64,000 nucleotides of DNA, from assembly GCA_012656075.1 (NCBI GenBank), contig JAAKBF010000354.1, positions 310,001-374,000 on the forward strand. The letters run 5' to 3'. Within the stretch, counting starts at the first letter, position 1. Every line of letters begins with the position of its first letter. A model generated the notes under the pieces. The model was not told where the DNA came from and did no database searches. It worked only from the letters and a program-made list of their open reading frames with translations. The position numbers and the translations under genes were made by a program. This document shows, in pieces, positions 22,952 to 33,753 of the stretch. The stretch comes from Phytophthora hibernalis (lineage: Eukaryota > Oomycota > Peronosporomycetes > Peronosporales > Peronosporaceae).

Positions 22952-23911
22952 TTAATGCAATTCTTTCTTAAGCTTCTGGAGAATTGCACTTGTCTTAGCA
23001 GCATCGGAGTTGGAGATAGGTCGCTCTTTTGAATGGTGGGTGATGACCCATAGCATCCGCAAGCGCATGACCTTGACGTCGTTCTTAGAGACTGCATACT
23101 TCTGCTGCTCAAGGTTTCCGGTGATGTAATTGTGCGCCTGGGCAACGATCAAAACGCCACTTCTCGCTGAATCCGGTTGTTGAGGTGCAAGTACCAACTT
23201 AACCTCCTGAAAAGAAGGTTCACATTGGGCATGGAAGCTGCGTGCCATCGTTTCAGGTATTCCCGAAGTCCTTTTTTTCCTCCGTCGTCCTTGACCTTTG
23301 TATTCCTTTCCAAACTGTCCGCATTCCATCATGGTAGCACTCATTCATTAGAGGCTCGTACATGTAACCTTGCGTCTGCAAGACAGTGCCTGTATTTCGA
23401 AACCGTATGATATTGATCCCCCAATGGTTCACGTCCAGATTTACCGGGTGAAGAACAAATTTGACATCGCCAAGGGCAACCTTCGGCGTACTTGGCACCA
23501 CAACAGCGATGAGATCACGTGAATTCCTCTCTCCAATCTTCCAAGTGTCCACAAGCAGAAGTCGATGTGGCTATCGTTGAGCCACCCTCGACACAGTCCA
23601 CCAACGATGTTTTCAAAGGTGATGGATCCGCCTCCCGACTGTGTTACGAACTCCGGGAGCAATCTGCTTGAAAACTTGCAAATCACTTCGTTGGCCAGAA
23701 CGAGGTGTCTTTGGCAAGTAGCATCTTCTGATATGACTGTCGTATTTGTATGTACTACAAAGAGGCTTACATTCGATTTGATCTTCCGCCAATCTTGCTC
23801 CAGCCACTTCCGGTCTTCAACCCACATGCGCCACTTGGGCTTGATGCCATGAAACCCCGTCAACGCACCCACGAATTGCCTGCAAGCAGTACATATAGTT
23901 AAACTCGCCAT
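22952..23911 (-). pseudogene. Ulp1/C48-type protease fragment of another MULE
   Basis: The minus strand reads GLCRGWLNDSHIDFCLW (Ulp1 N-terminal Trp block), then LHPVNLDVNHWGINIIRF (catalytic His block), a GYMYEPL block at the Asp position, and QQPDSARSGVLIVAQAHNY, which aligns with the Gln...SCG block of Ulp1 proteases. The catalytic Cys position reads Ser (AGT, about 23162). At least two frame changes separate the blocks. The SUMO-protease-like domain is commonly fused to MULE transposases in this group. Confidence 0.65.
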
Positions 23912-23998
23912 ATTATAGCAACTTTATAAAACAACCTTAGTGTAAAGCAAACGTACCCGCTCATCTCCCAAAGCTTTGGGTCGATCGTAGCGACCTGA

Positions 23999-24430
23999 TC
24001 AAGCATAAACCGCGTCGTCGATGTAGATAAGAGCACTCTCAACACGATGCACCTTGTTCTTGGCTGTCAAAGTTGGTTTGATGCGAGTACTCACGCGTGA
24101 AGCTGTCCCCTCCTTCATCAGTTCTCGGACCATGTGTCTCGAAATCCCCGCTGCCTCGGCTGCGCGTCTTTCGATTTGTCTATCCTCAATGGGCGTACTC
24201 TTCAGCTTTTCAGCTGCCGCCACTCGATCGAGGGGCTTCCTGTCCGCCTTGTCTTTGATCCTGCTCTCCCACTCGCCTCCGCTGATGCCGCTGGGCGATG
24301 TAGACTGATAGCGCGCCCACATCCTCGTAATTGCAGACGGATGGATCTTGAACGTACGGGCAACTCCTGCTTTGGCGCCGTGGGGCAGCTTGCCGTTGAT
24401 ACTGTGAACTAAAGCTTCTGAATGATACAT
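23999..24430 (-). pseudogene. Mariner-like transposase N-terminal fragment
   Basis: The minus-strand frame from 24430 gives an N-terminal helix-turn-helix block (GVARTFKIHPSAITRMWARY), a basic linker, and a second HTH block (ERRAAEAAGISRHMVRELM) followed by RVSTRIKPTLTAKNKVHRV, the layout of oomycete Tc1/mariner transposases. The frame stops just before the catalytic DDE domain and the adjoining sequence belongs to the Ulp1 fragment, so the element was truncated by insertion or deletion at about 23990. Confidence 0.7.
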
Positions 24431-24663
24431 TCGCGTTGTCTGTTGCTAAGGTTTCCCATAGATACTCTAGGAGCGCCGCTGGGTGTTGCTGTGAGCCGTA
24501 GCGGGATTTCAGGAATGAGAATACCCGAGGCGACGCGCGGTTTTGGATGTAGCTCCGCCGCTGCTGGTCCAATCGTGTCAGTGAAAGTATTGTCCAAAGA
24601 GGAGACGTAGAGCATGAATATAAGCCAATCAAATAGAAAACGCCCCACGGCATGCTTTTAAAT

Positions 24664-25035
24664 TCATTCGGAAAGTTCAAACTTGCAATTATTTTCAACC
24701 AGAGGAAGTAGTACACAACGGCTAGCAGACGTGTTAGTTAATTTCAACAGTATTAAAATAAAGCAATCGCTTACCTCGTCATCTCGTCGCATGTCCTTCA
24801 TGAACGTTAGCAGCCCATGCGAAAACGGAATTGTCTCTTTTGACCCTGGCCCTTTAACGTCTTGCTTTTTGTGCTCCCTGGAAGCTGAAGATTGCGTTCG
24901 CTTGAGCCACCCACTCGTGCACCGTGCGTCGGGGTAGCCTAGATTGTCAGCAGCTGCCTGCGCGCCGATTTCCGAAACCAGTCGGAGATCTTGGTGCTTT
25001 TGTTCGATAGTGTAGGTGCTCTGCTTGGTGGACAT
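24664..25035 (-). pseudogene. Second HTH-type transposase N-terminus (pogo/DDE-like)
   Basis: From the ATG at 25035 (minus) the reading is MSTKQSTYTIEQKHQDLRLV, a psq/CENP-B-like HTH opening, with a later PFSHGLLTFMKDMRRDDE block of the kind found in Tc5/pogo-like transposases before a GT at about 24776 that could be a donor site. No DDE domain is seen. Its orientation matches the mariner piece and it may be a nested or composite remnant. Confidence 0.45.
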
Positions 25036-25284
25036 TATGCCCCAGACGCGAAATCGTAGTGAGTGCGCGCTGGGTCCGTCCAAGTTGGCGCCAAACTGGT
25101 CAACTGCAAGCCACTCAAATTATTTGCAATAGGATTGGGCAATAATGTAATAACGTCTTGCATGATTGGCTAGAATAAATTTTCAAAGTACTAATACGGT
25201 ACAGCTTTTAGGATAGATAATCTTAATAAATCTTCGTGATGGTGATACATGACGGATTTTTCTGTTGCGGGATTTCTCCGTCGT

Positions 25285-25620
25285 TGTCTGTAAGACCGTC
25301 AGACACGAACTAAGTTATGGTCCCCTCATCTCAGTTCTGCAAACGAGAGCACAAGGTTCTGGGATTTAGTTTAGAACACATGAATAAGGTAATCTGTCAA
25401 GCTACTTTGTGGAAAAGTTAGCTTCAGTTGGCAAGAGTGTCATTAAGTAGGTCCATTAAGGTCAAACGGATGTCATTTGGTTTATGGTCCCCTCACATGG
25501 CCATATATAATTTAAGACACCTACAGCTTTACAAGACGGATGCAAAGAAATCCTACAAAGCAGATTTTGCTAATTCGAAGCAAGTATCGGTTGAGCGTCT
25601 CTTTGTGGGAGTGTTATAGT
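25285..25620 (+). repeat. LTR-like sequence related to 22.1 kb
   Basis: The stretch 25291-25420 contains GGTCCCCTCATCTCAGTTCT and follows the order of the 22091-22200 segment with many substitutions. A further GGTCCCCTCA appears at about 25487. It precedes the second Copia fragment on the same strand and is probably a decayed LTR. Confidence 0.5.
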
Positions 25621-25867
25621 TTAGGGTAAGTACCAACTTTTGGTAAACAGATCCTATTTCTAATCCAATTAGAAACATATGCAAATGGTTAGAACTTGAT
25701 ATTAGTATAAGTATACTGGGCTTAAGAGATGCTATTGAGTGGCAGCCAAAACCAACTTAGGAAAAGAGAACCCAACGGAATGAACAGCTGGGGACGGCAC
25801 TCACTTTTGAATTAGCCGCCCCGTCTGACAGTTAAATACACACTTACGGGCCAAGACAACAACACTA

Positions 25868-27033
25868 GTGACGATGGGCTTTGAGCGTATGGACTCAGAC
25901 TTTGGTCTGTACGCACTGAAGGAGAATGATGAAGCAAAGATGCCCTTGACGGTGTATTTTGACGACCTACTGCTGATGGGACCTCCCGAGATTTGTGCTG
26001 AGGTTGCTGCCTCGCTCAAGGAGTCGTTCGAGTTGACGATGATGGAAACCGTGAAGTACCTGCTAGGTGTGGATATCCTGATAGACCGACCGCGTCGACA
26101 GATCATCTATTCGCAGCAGCAGTACGTGATGGATATATTGAAATACTACCACCTGTCGACATGTAATGGGTAAGCGACACCTGAGGCTACGTCACCATCC
26201 AAGGCAGCAGATCTGCCTGAAACAAACGAGTACCAACCCTACCGTCAATTGGTGGAATCGTTGTAGTATTTGGTGAGTGCATCGAGACCGGTCATTTCTC
26301 TGGCTACGAGACATTTGGCCAAGGTTCTGGCATGCTACGATCACTCATATTACGCACAAGCAAAGCGAGAGCTGCGCTACCTGCAGGCTACGAAGGACTA
26401 CGGACTTGTGATGAAGGTGACTGTGGGGACCTCAGTTGAACTGATGATCTACTCTGACGCTGATTATGCGAACGATCTGAGGATCGCAGAAGCATTAGCG
26501 ACTACGTAACGATGCTCGACGGGAATGTGATCTCGTACGCCTCGAAGAAGCAGGCAATCAACGCGATGAGCACCTGTGAGGCAGTGTATGTAGCCATGTC
26601 CGAAGCTGCGAAGGACATCCTGTGGCTACAGAGCTTATGCAGAGAGCTGGCTTGGGAGCATCCAGTGCCGCTCCTAATTGGTGACAACGAGGGTGCAATC
26701 TCGTTGAGTGCCAAACCCGGCAAACATTCGAAAACCAAACACATCGAGAACAAGTATCACTTGGTGAGGAAAAGTGTCGAGCTAAAGAGCATTACTGTGA
26801 AGCACATCGGAACTGAAAATATGGTGGCGGACATCATGAAGAAAGCGTTGGGCGCTGTAAGGTTTGCGCCCTTTCGTAAGGCGATGAAGGTGCTACCAGT
26901 TGTGAGCGCGGACTGTGAGACTACTGCTGAAGTTACCGAAGCACCGGCTACCACTCTGATGACGACGGCTGTGCTGAAATCGGACCATAAACGAGCTGCC
27001 AATTGTAAGTACAGATTTCTTCAAAAGCGGTGA
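25868..27033 (+). pseudogene. Second Copia pol fragment (RT and RNase H)
   Basis: Three plus-strand segments (25868-26173, 26270-26509, 26512-27033) give the Copia RT catalytic block as LTVYFDDLLLMG (YFDD in place of YVDD), then VKYLLGVDI, RELRYLQATKDYGL, MIYSDADYAND and RNase H blocks YASKKQAINAMSTCEAVYVA and GDNEGAISLSAKPGKHSKTK. It differs clearly from the first Copia fragment, so it is a separate lineage. Stops at 26171-26173 and 26507-26509 and the absence of gag and integrase show that it is dead. Confidence 0.85.
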
Positions 27034-27600
27034 AGTCTCTGATTCGATTTTACAGGTAATTAGAAATCGATTTGACTTTTATAGACGATTATTCGGAACT
27101 TGAAGGCCATGATTAAAAGAGTATTAAAATATATATCTGACGTCATACTGCACATTGTGCAGGACTGATTATGCTTTGGATTTTACTTCCCAAAACTGCG
27201 ATATGAGTGATGATGAGTCAGAGAGAGATAGCATTGGCTCATTGAAGTATCCCCACTGGGATTCCCCACCAGTGTTTGTTTCTTACTTACCGGTACATCA
27301 ATACAACACCTCCAAACAATATCGAAAGCAGGCATGCCGCTCGGTGTGTCCAATCTGCTTGTACTCTCGAAGACTAATCAACAAAGGTACTTCTTCTTTA
27401 TCTATCTACATGAATATGCGACGCCAGTGCTGGCATCCAACGCGGTTCAGGACATTCGTGATACAAATCTCTTCAACCCTTTCTGTGGTAAGGTGACTGA
27501 TTAGTTTTAATAAAAGGGAAGATTACTTGATCGGAACGACTTGTACGGGACCGCGTTCGTCCGCTTTCCTTCATTTCGAGATCTCGAGGATTCGCGCAAG
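27034..27600. other. No clear gene
   Basis: A 113-codon plus frame (27155-27496) starts with an acidic Ser/Asp/Glu stretch and has a CRSVCPICLYSRR segment, but no partner Cys residues make a known zinc finger. It could be an exon of a gene relic. Confidence that it is coding is low. Confidence 0.3.
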
Positions 27601-27608
27601 TGAATAGG

Positions 27609-28240
27609 ATGAGTTTCTTGGTCAGCGACAATGACTATTCGACAACTTTGGGAGGTGTGATCGACTTCATCGACACGCTCGAGTTTGATGCTACCGGCGC
27701 TCTTTTCGGTCCCGACTGCTGTGAGTTTGTCGCCCGAGCCACCGAGATCTCTCCGAATCCCACGACGACGAACGAGTGCAGCATGCTCAAGAGTAAACGA
27801 AGAAAGAGGCGCACCTTAAGTTCGTCAACACGGCTGCAGCAAAGCAAGAGAGCCGAGGTTCTGTATCTTCGCAAGCGCATACTGAACTGGAAGACCAATT
27901 GCAGCACCTGCAAACGACACTCAAACGTCCGTGTTGTGTCTTCCTCGAGACGAGTCGAATGCAGACGGGTATATAATGGAGGTGAAGTCGACGTGGAAGG
28001 AAGTGGCGGAGGCGCATTATCACACACGTCTCTTGTCTGAGGAGAAGAACCGCACTCTGAAAGCGCTTGTGGTAACCCAAATACAGGCCAGTAAGAGGTT
28101 TCTGCAGAAGCAACCCGCGTTCCCCGTACGTTGGGCTGAGAAGATATATCTATCCTATCCACCCAACTAAATGTTTGTCTCTCTTCATTCAGGAGCTGAA
28201 CATTCACCCGGCACAAGACATTTCCACCCCGAACGACAAC
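27609..28240 (+). pseudogene. Truncated bZIP-like / M96-type gene relic
   Basis: The reading begins MSFLVSDNDYSTTLGGVIDF, followed by a basic KSKRRKRR stretch and a leucine-zipper-like EVLYLRKRI...LEDQLQHLQTTL, then after frame changes EVKSTWKEVAEAHYHTRLLS and a helical EEKNRTLKALVVTQIQAS. This order matches, from memory, the N-terminal third of large oomycete gene families annotated as M96 mating-specific or bZIP-like. The C-terminal two-thirds are absent and at least two frame breaks occur (about 27890, 27960). The next gene, DAW1, begins 240 bp downstream. Confidence 0.5.
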
Positions 28241-28481
28241 GTAAACGTATTTCTGGGTCCGGTAATGCCCTACCTCCCTATCATAAGCAGCTTCGACTGC
28301 AAGATCAATGAGGTCATAACTCCGCATTTTCTGTAAAAATACACAACACGATTCATAGTATGATGTAGCCATGTCTTCCCTATCTAACGTAGTGAACACG
28401 ACGACTTCAAGGGTCGCCACTAGCTAAAGGATCGCGAGCGGATCCTTATTATCGACCAGTAGTCACCAACCAGTCGCCGCC

Positions 28482-30056
28482 ATGAAGCTCAAACGATTCC
28501 TGCTGCGTTATTACCCGCCGGGGATCATCCTCGAGTATGAGCTGCGTGACGGCACGCGCGAGATGAAAGAGATCGACTTGCTGCACCTCACGGCTGAGTA
28601 TGACACAATTTGAATAAAGTTCCAAGTGTGTTTGATACTAACACGGAGGTTTGCAGGTCGGATATCGAGGTATTGGTGAACCAAATTGTATTCGAAGAGC
28701 CACTGATCTCCGAGTCCCGCAAACCGCAGCTTCGTCGCCTCATTTACAGTGAGTACAAATCTCACCTTTAGTGGTTTGTGGAATTGGTAACGGCTCATGT
28801 GGAATGTGGTAGAGCTTATTGAGAAGCTGGAGGTGAACGACAGCAATGACTTTTACTTGTTCAAGATTCTACGGGCTCATATCCTGCCGTTGACCAACTG
28901 CGCCTTCAACAAATCTGGAGACAAGTAAGATACCAGAATACTTGTTGTGCTCTTTTGTTGGTTGTAGTGCTGACGTTGTATTCTTTATTCTCCTAGGTTC
29001 ATTACCGGCAGCTATGATCGCACTTGCAAGGTGTGGGATACCCAGACGGGTGACGAGTTGTTGACGCTGGAAGGGCACAAGAACGTTGTGTACGCTATCG
29101 CGTTCAACAATCCCTACGGGTTAGTGCTGTCTGATTCTGTGTCCCGAGTTCTCTAGCTGACAGGTGAAGCTAATGCGCAGGGACAAGATCATTACGGGGT
29201 CATTTGACAAGACGTGCAAGCTCTGGAGTGCCGAGACGGGTCAGCTCTATCACACCTTCCGCGGACACTCGACGGAGATCGTCTGCTTAGCATTTAACCC
29301 ACAGGGGACGGTAATTGGCACGGGATCGATGGACAACACGGCTAAGCTCTGGGACGTGGAGACTGGACAGGAGCTGCATACGCTGTTCGGCCACACTGCT
29401 GAAATCGTGAGCCTGAACTTCGACACTCAAGGCGAACGTATCATCACGGGCTCGTTCGACCACACGGTAAAAGTATGGGATGTGCGAAGTGGCCGCTGCA
29501 TCCACACGCTTGCGGGTCACCACGGCGAGATCTCGAGCACGCAGTTCAACTACACGGGAGAGCTGTGCATCAGCGGCTCCATTGACCGCACCTGCAAAAT
29601 CTGGGACGTCGCCTCCGGCCAGAACGTGCAGACGCTGCGAGGCCACAACGACGAGATCCTGGACGTGAGCTTCAACGCCACGGGCTCCAAACTCGTGACA
29701 GCATCGGCGGACGGCACGTCGCGCATCTACAACACCATGACCGGCGCGTGCCAAGCAATCCTGATCGGCCACGAGGCAGAAATCTCCAAGGTCTGCTTCA
29801 ATCCGCAGGGGTCCAAGGTGCTCACAGCCAGCAGCGACAAGGTGGCGCGACTCTGGGAGGTCGAGACCGGCGACTGTCTGCAGATGCTCGAGGGCCACAC
29901 GGACGAGATCTTCAGTTGCGCCTTCAACTACGAAGGCGACACCATCATCACAGGTACGTACACCTCTGCCATGTCGTCCACGTTACCAAAACCTCACTCC
30001 TTTTCCCACTTCACGCAGGCTCCAAGGACAACACGTGCCGGATCTGGAAGTGCTAA
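28482..30056 (+). CDS. DAW1: Dynein assembly factor with WD repeats 1 (WDR69)
   Basis: Six exons (28482-28597, 28657-28748, 28813-28924, 28997-29119, 29181-29953, 30019-30056) join in frame with GT-AG introns of 59-72 nt and give 417 residues, close to the usual 415 of animal DAW1. The start MKLKRFLLRYYPPGIILEYE is the family's conserved N-terminus. WD40 repeats follow from about residue 90 to the end (ITGSYDRTCKVWD, GSFDKTCKLWS, GSMDNTAKLWD and so on, each after GH...E). The protein promotes cytoplasmic assembly and ciliary import of outer-arm dynein, here presumably for zoospore flagella. It ends KDNTCRIWKC. Splicing is my prediction, but every junction restores the family sequence. Confidence 0.95.
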
Positions 30057-30262
30057 GCTTCTTGTACTTGTCACCACTCTCCTGCCTTAAAAAATCAAGA
30101 GAAGAAGACAGCAGAACCACAAGAAAGAGAAAAAGAGTTAAGAGAACAAAAGAGATTGGCCACGACCACTAGAGCTCCGTCAGCCCCTAAAGATCCTCTT
30201 TCTTCGCTTCAACGCGTTCCAGGCTTCTAACAGCTGGGGATGGGGTCTTGAGTTGCTCTACA

Positions 30263-30516
30263 TCATCGGAGGCTCCGCGGGGCCGCGAACGGGTTGATAA
30301 TCTGCAGCAGACTGCGGAAATGGCCAAAATTAGCGATTGACACATTTAAAGGCTGATTTTTAGCGTAAAATGGAGAGGAATTGGGACGCACGTGAGGCCT
30401 GGCTCCTGCTTGAGCGCAATGTACACGACAAGAGGCACGAAGCCCCAGTGCACGATGGGCTTGATGGTCTTGAACACCACCGTGGGCGCCGTCTTCCAGA
30501 GCTTGCTTCCCGCCAT
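30263..30516 (-). CDS. TOM7: Mitochondrial outer-membrane translocase subunit Tom7
   Basis: Two minus-strand exons (30516-30392 and 30311-30263), separated by an 80-nt GT-AG intron, code for 57 residues. The product has the Tom7 layout: short cytosolic head, KTIKPIVHWGFVPLVVYIAL as the single tail-anchor membrane segment with the invariant Gly/Pro, and a C-terminal QIINPFAAP in the intermembrane side. Tom7 regulates assembly and stability of the TOM complex. An in-frame upstream Met at 30558 would add 14 residues; the shorter form matches the family length better. It converges with DAW1, about 200 bp apart. It is short and spliced, so easily missed. Confidence 0.85.
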
Positions 30517-30670
30517 GATGATGTCTCGATTTGTGTGCCACTGAATCGTTTCTGCCAATAGGAGGAAGCCAGGAATGGAGATATTGTATTGGTGGATAAT
30601 AATGATAATAGGACAGTGCGTTCATTGGCTGAAAATTGACAACTTCAACTTTGGTAGTTGAAGTGAGTTG

Positions 30671-32230
30671 TTATTTTGTCAGCGGCGACTTTATCGTAGG
30701 CCGGTGCGGTGTTGTTGGTGGCTCTGGATCGACAGCGAAGCGACGGAAGCGAGCCTCGATAAAGCCCACTTTGGCACTGGGAAGGCCGAAGCGGTCCATC
30801 TGAATTGGGACAAATGTAAGTTGGTGATGCAAAACATTTTCCAGAGTACAAGACGCAACGTACTTGCTGCGGCATCATGATGAAGTTGGCGTCCTCGGGG
30901 AGTCTGGGCTTGGATTTGGGGCTGTATGCGCCCGGGCCGACTGATTCGTGAGTGGCACTCGTCAGGATCGGGAAGTTCGGCGTGTTGTGAACCATTGCGG
31001 CTTCCTAGAGGCAGAACAAGGTTAGAGCATGCCCAACCTTTGATATTCATGAAAGTCACACACCGATGATAGTCGACTTGCGCGGGACTGCATGGCTGAG
31101 CACTTGAAGCTGGAGTTGGTGACGGCTGCACTCACTGAGAACTGTGCAGGTAAACGTTTGTTACGAAGAGCTACGACAAGAAAGTTTGGCTCAAGACACG
31201 GACGGACCTTGCACGACGGACTGACGTCGTAAAAGCGATCGGGGGCGTCATCTTGGATGCGATGCTGCTTCGAGGATACGTACCGCTCTGCTCACATCAT
31301 TCGCGTTAGTTCTGTAAGTTCGATCGTATTGCAGAAAACAGTAAAACTGTACCTGGGAACATGCCAGACTTGAAGCGAGGTGTGGTGGACAACACAGGAC
31401 CCCGCATTTTATCAGGAGACAAGCGGCCACTGCCTCCGGCACCGCGGGGACTGCTATCGAGATTGTAGTCCCTTTCATCCGGTGAGTTGGCTGTGGGACT
31501 TGCAAGAGCCAAAACAGCGGTAACTTGTGCATTGGCTTCTTCAAACCGCGCAGCCTTGCTGATGTACGTCGGTGTGGGCACGTGCTTCTTCTTCACATTA
31601 ATTGCACGCCTAGGAGCCCGGTAGGTCCCAGGCCCCACGGCCTGTGGGTCTGCGTAAGGCTCCTTCACCACGCTAGCAAATGTAGACGAACGATATGCCG
31701 CTGTGCTAGCGAACCGGTCTTTTGTAGAACTAAACGCTCCTCGGCATGTGTTGGGCCCGTCTTCAGTATTTCGTTGAAGAGTCTGCAGCATGTTCATTCA
31801 AGGGGTTAACACCCTTGAACTCCGACAAACAAAGCACTGGAGTCACGCACCTTCTTGGAGCCACAGTCTGTATTGTAAACAGCGTCAGGCACCCCAGTGA
31901 GTTTTCGAGCAAGGAGGTGCTCCGGGTCTAGAGGTTGTCGTTCGGTCCCTGTCGCTCGCATCTCCCGAGCTGAACGAGCCTTCTCTTGGTTGATGCGCTG
32001 AGCTGAGCGCTGTTCATCCTTGATGCAGTGTTTCTGGTACAGTTTGCTTCTGAGTACACAACAACCACATTGCGAGTTGGAACGTGTACCCTTTAGAGAT
32101 AACACGCGTTGTCAACGCACATGTCGTGGATCTGTTCACCTGAGGGCAGAGATATACGAGCCATCGCAGCGTCACCCCCACTGCCAGATCTCTCCCGGGA
32201 CTGCTCATTTGCAACCTGTCTTTTCCACAT
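30671..32230 (-). CDS. STPG (SHIPPO) repeat protein, probably flagellar
   Basis: Seven minus-strand exons (32230-32121, 32049-31851, 31782-31353, 31287-31208, 31141-31064, 31004-30864, 30799-30671) join in frame through GT-AG introns, several with CTAAC or GTTAAC branch sites, to give 388 residues. Sperm-tail PG-rich repeats are visible: AVGPGTYRAPRR with TYISKAARF (about residue 150) and SVGPGAYSPKSKPRLP (about 310), each with the Pro-Gly-x-Tyr core. Such proteins bind axonemal or other microtubules. The start (MWKRQVANEQSRE) is the first Met of the open exon; an extra upstream exon cannot be excluded. It lies about 150 bp from TOM7 on the same strand, close to DAW1. Confidence 0.8.
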
Positions 32231-33222
32231 TGCTCTACCAGAAGCATTGGAAGCCTGAGGACAGCGACACAGTTAACCGCCATCCACACAGCCTGCCCAG
32301 TAGCAAGAGCGCACCCCACAAAACGCGTTCGCAGGATCATGGCTCATTATCGTATCGCCACGACGAGTGTCACCTCGACACTTCTACTTCGTCCTCGGCA
32401 GCATCAGACACGAAAGTCCTCCATAATAGCTCACTCCATCCGATCATCGCTCCAAGCCCATAATACGCCATCACTATTTTTATCGACGTCTTCACTTGCT
32501 GATGCAGCTCTCACAATTTGCCGTTTGACAAAAGCTGACCAGGCCGAAGTGCCGCTCCAGTTGACAAGTTGAAGTGTCTACTGTTCGACAGATTGCAGAC
32601 AGATTACAGATTGCAGGACGATGAAACGCATAGCAGTCTGCTGGTCGACGGACTACTCGCACGCTTGAAAGAGCCTTCGAAACTAAATCCGCAGGAAGAG
32701 AGGCGTCGTGGGCTGCAAGTGCGGTGTTCTCCAAACATGAAATTTGCACTTAGATTCAAAGCCTCAAAAATCACGATAAGCTTACCATGCACGGATTTAC
32801 GGATTGCTTTGCCCGCGCTCCATCTCCAAAGATTGGCACGCGCTCGGGGCAAAGTTTGCCGGTACGAGACAAATAAATAGGCATAGACGGTGACTGCAAC
32901 CGGTCTGGACGCTAAAACGGCTCGAAGCCACTAGTCCTGCCTACCAACAAATATCACCCACCCTCACCGCCGGCATGATGTTTCCCATGCGTGTGGGGGC
33001 CACGCAGCAGCATTCCACCGGGTCGGTGACGACTCTACACAAGCCATGAGTCATCAACTGAACCAGAACGACAACCGCAGGACGCTTGTATTTGGACGGA
33101 ACAGGAGCAGGTTGCAAGCAAGTTGGCTTACTTTAAATACGTGCAGATCTAAGCTGCCTTCGTTCTCGCGTCCTCTTACCACAGAACGTTGCGTCTAACT
33201 AAATCTGTCACCCGTCGCTCGT
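32231..33222. other. Intergenic, nothing recognised
   Basis: Short ORFs only. A 15-bp sequence AGTCCTGCCTACCAA at about 32933 recurs at 40511, on the other side of the KIX-like cluster. No RNA gene or repeat structure is seen. Confidence 0.5.
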
Positions 33223-33753
33223 CTACACGCGGGACTCGTTTGACGCGGCCATAGCGTTCTTGCGCTTCCGCAGTCGCACCAAGTGACGCGACAGCAGCTG
33301 CACACGCGAACGCAGCGTGTTCTCGTCCAGGTAGTTCTCCCGCGACGTAGCCGTGGTGAACATGAGGCGCTCGATCTTGATGGCCAGCGCGAAGGTCTTG
33401 GAGTGCCAGTCGTAGTTCTCGGGCACCTGCGTGAGCACGTCGTGCGGCTGGTGGGTGCGCAGCATCCGCTCGATGAGGATGACGTGTCGCGAGCGAAGGC
33501 GGCGCATCTCGTCGCCTGCCTGTCGCCAAGTGCCGGTTGTTGGATCTTGCCCTATAGTGCTGGGCATTGTCGGGGTACACCCGGTAGATGTTCCGGACTG
33601 TATCGGGAGAGTGTTCTGAAGACCTGAAGCTGCCACTACGGGGGTCGCCATCCTGGTGGCGTTGCTCTGTGGTACGTAGGCTGGAACACCGGCGCTGTCA
33701 AAGTCCCGTACGGCTGCTGGAAATCGAGACCCGTTCATGGGAAGGTTGGGCAT
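33223..33753 (-). CDS. KIX-like domain protein, copy 1
   Basis: An intronless minus-strand frame from the ATG at 33753 gives 176 residues. The first 95 are Pro/Ser/Thr-rich and probably disordered. Residues about 95-170 form the domain shared by five genes in this window: ILIERMLRTHQPHDVLTQV, DWHSKTFALAIKIERLMF, TATSRENYL, and a final helix with LRKRKN. Three amphipathic helices with an aromatic at the second-helix start and A-x-S-R-x-x-Y before the third resemble the KIX fold of MED15/CBP-type coactivators, which bind activation domains. That fold assignment is by pattern only. An earlier in-frame Met (33843) exists, but MPNLPMNG matches the start of sister copies better. Confidence 0.75.
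   Translation of the reverse strand: MPNLPMNGSRFPAAVRDFDSAGVPAYVPQSNATRMATPVVAASGLQNTLPIQSGTSTGCTPTMPSTIGQDPTTGTWRQAGDEMRRLRSRHVILIERMLRTHQPHDVLTQVPENYDWHSKTFALAIKIERLMFTTATSRENYLDENTLRSRVQLLSRHLVRLRKRKNAMAASNESRV

Noticed and set aside
27635..28420. 261-codon minus-strand ORF opposite the bZIP-like relic
   Set aside because: It mirrors the coding strand of a recognisable protein relic and shows no motif; treated as a shadow frame.
29287..29898. 203-codon minus-strand ORF inside DAW1
   Set aside because: Antisense shadow of the WD40 exon, with codon composition reflecting the other strand.
32014..32340. 108-codon minus ORF upstream of the STPG gene
   Set aside because: The neighbouring frame continues in phase through a clear intron into the STPG protein; this one does not.
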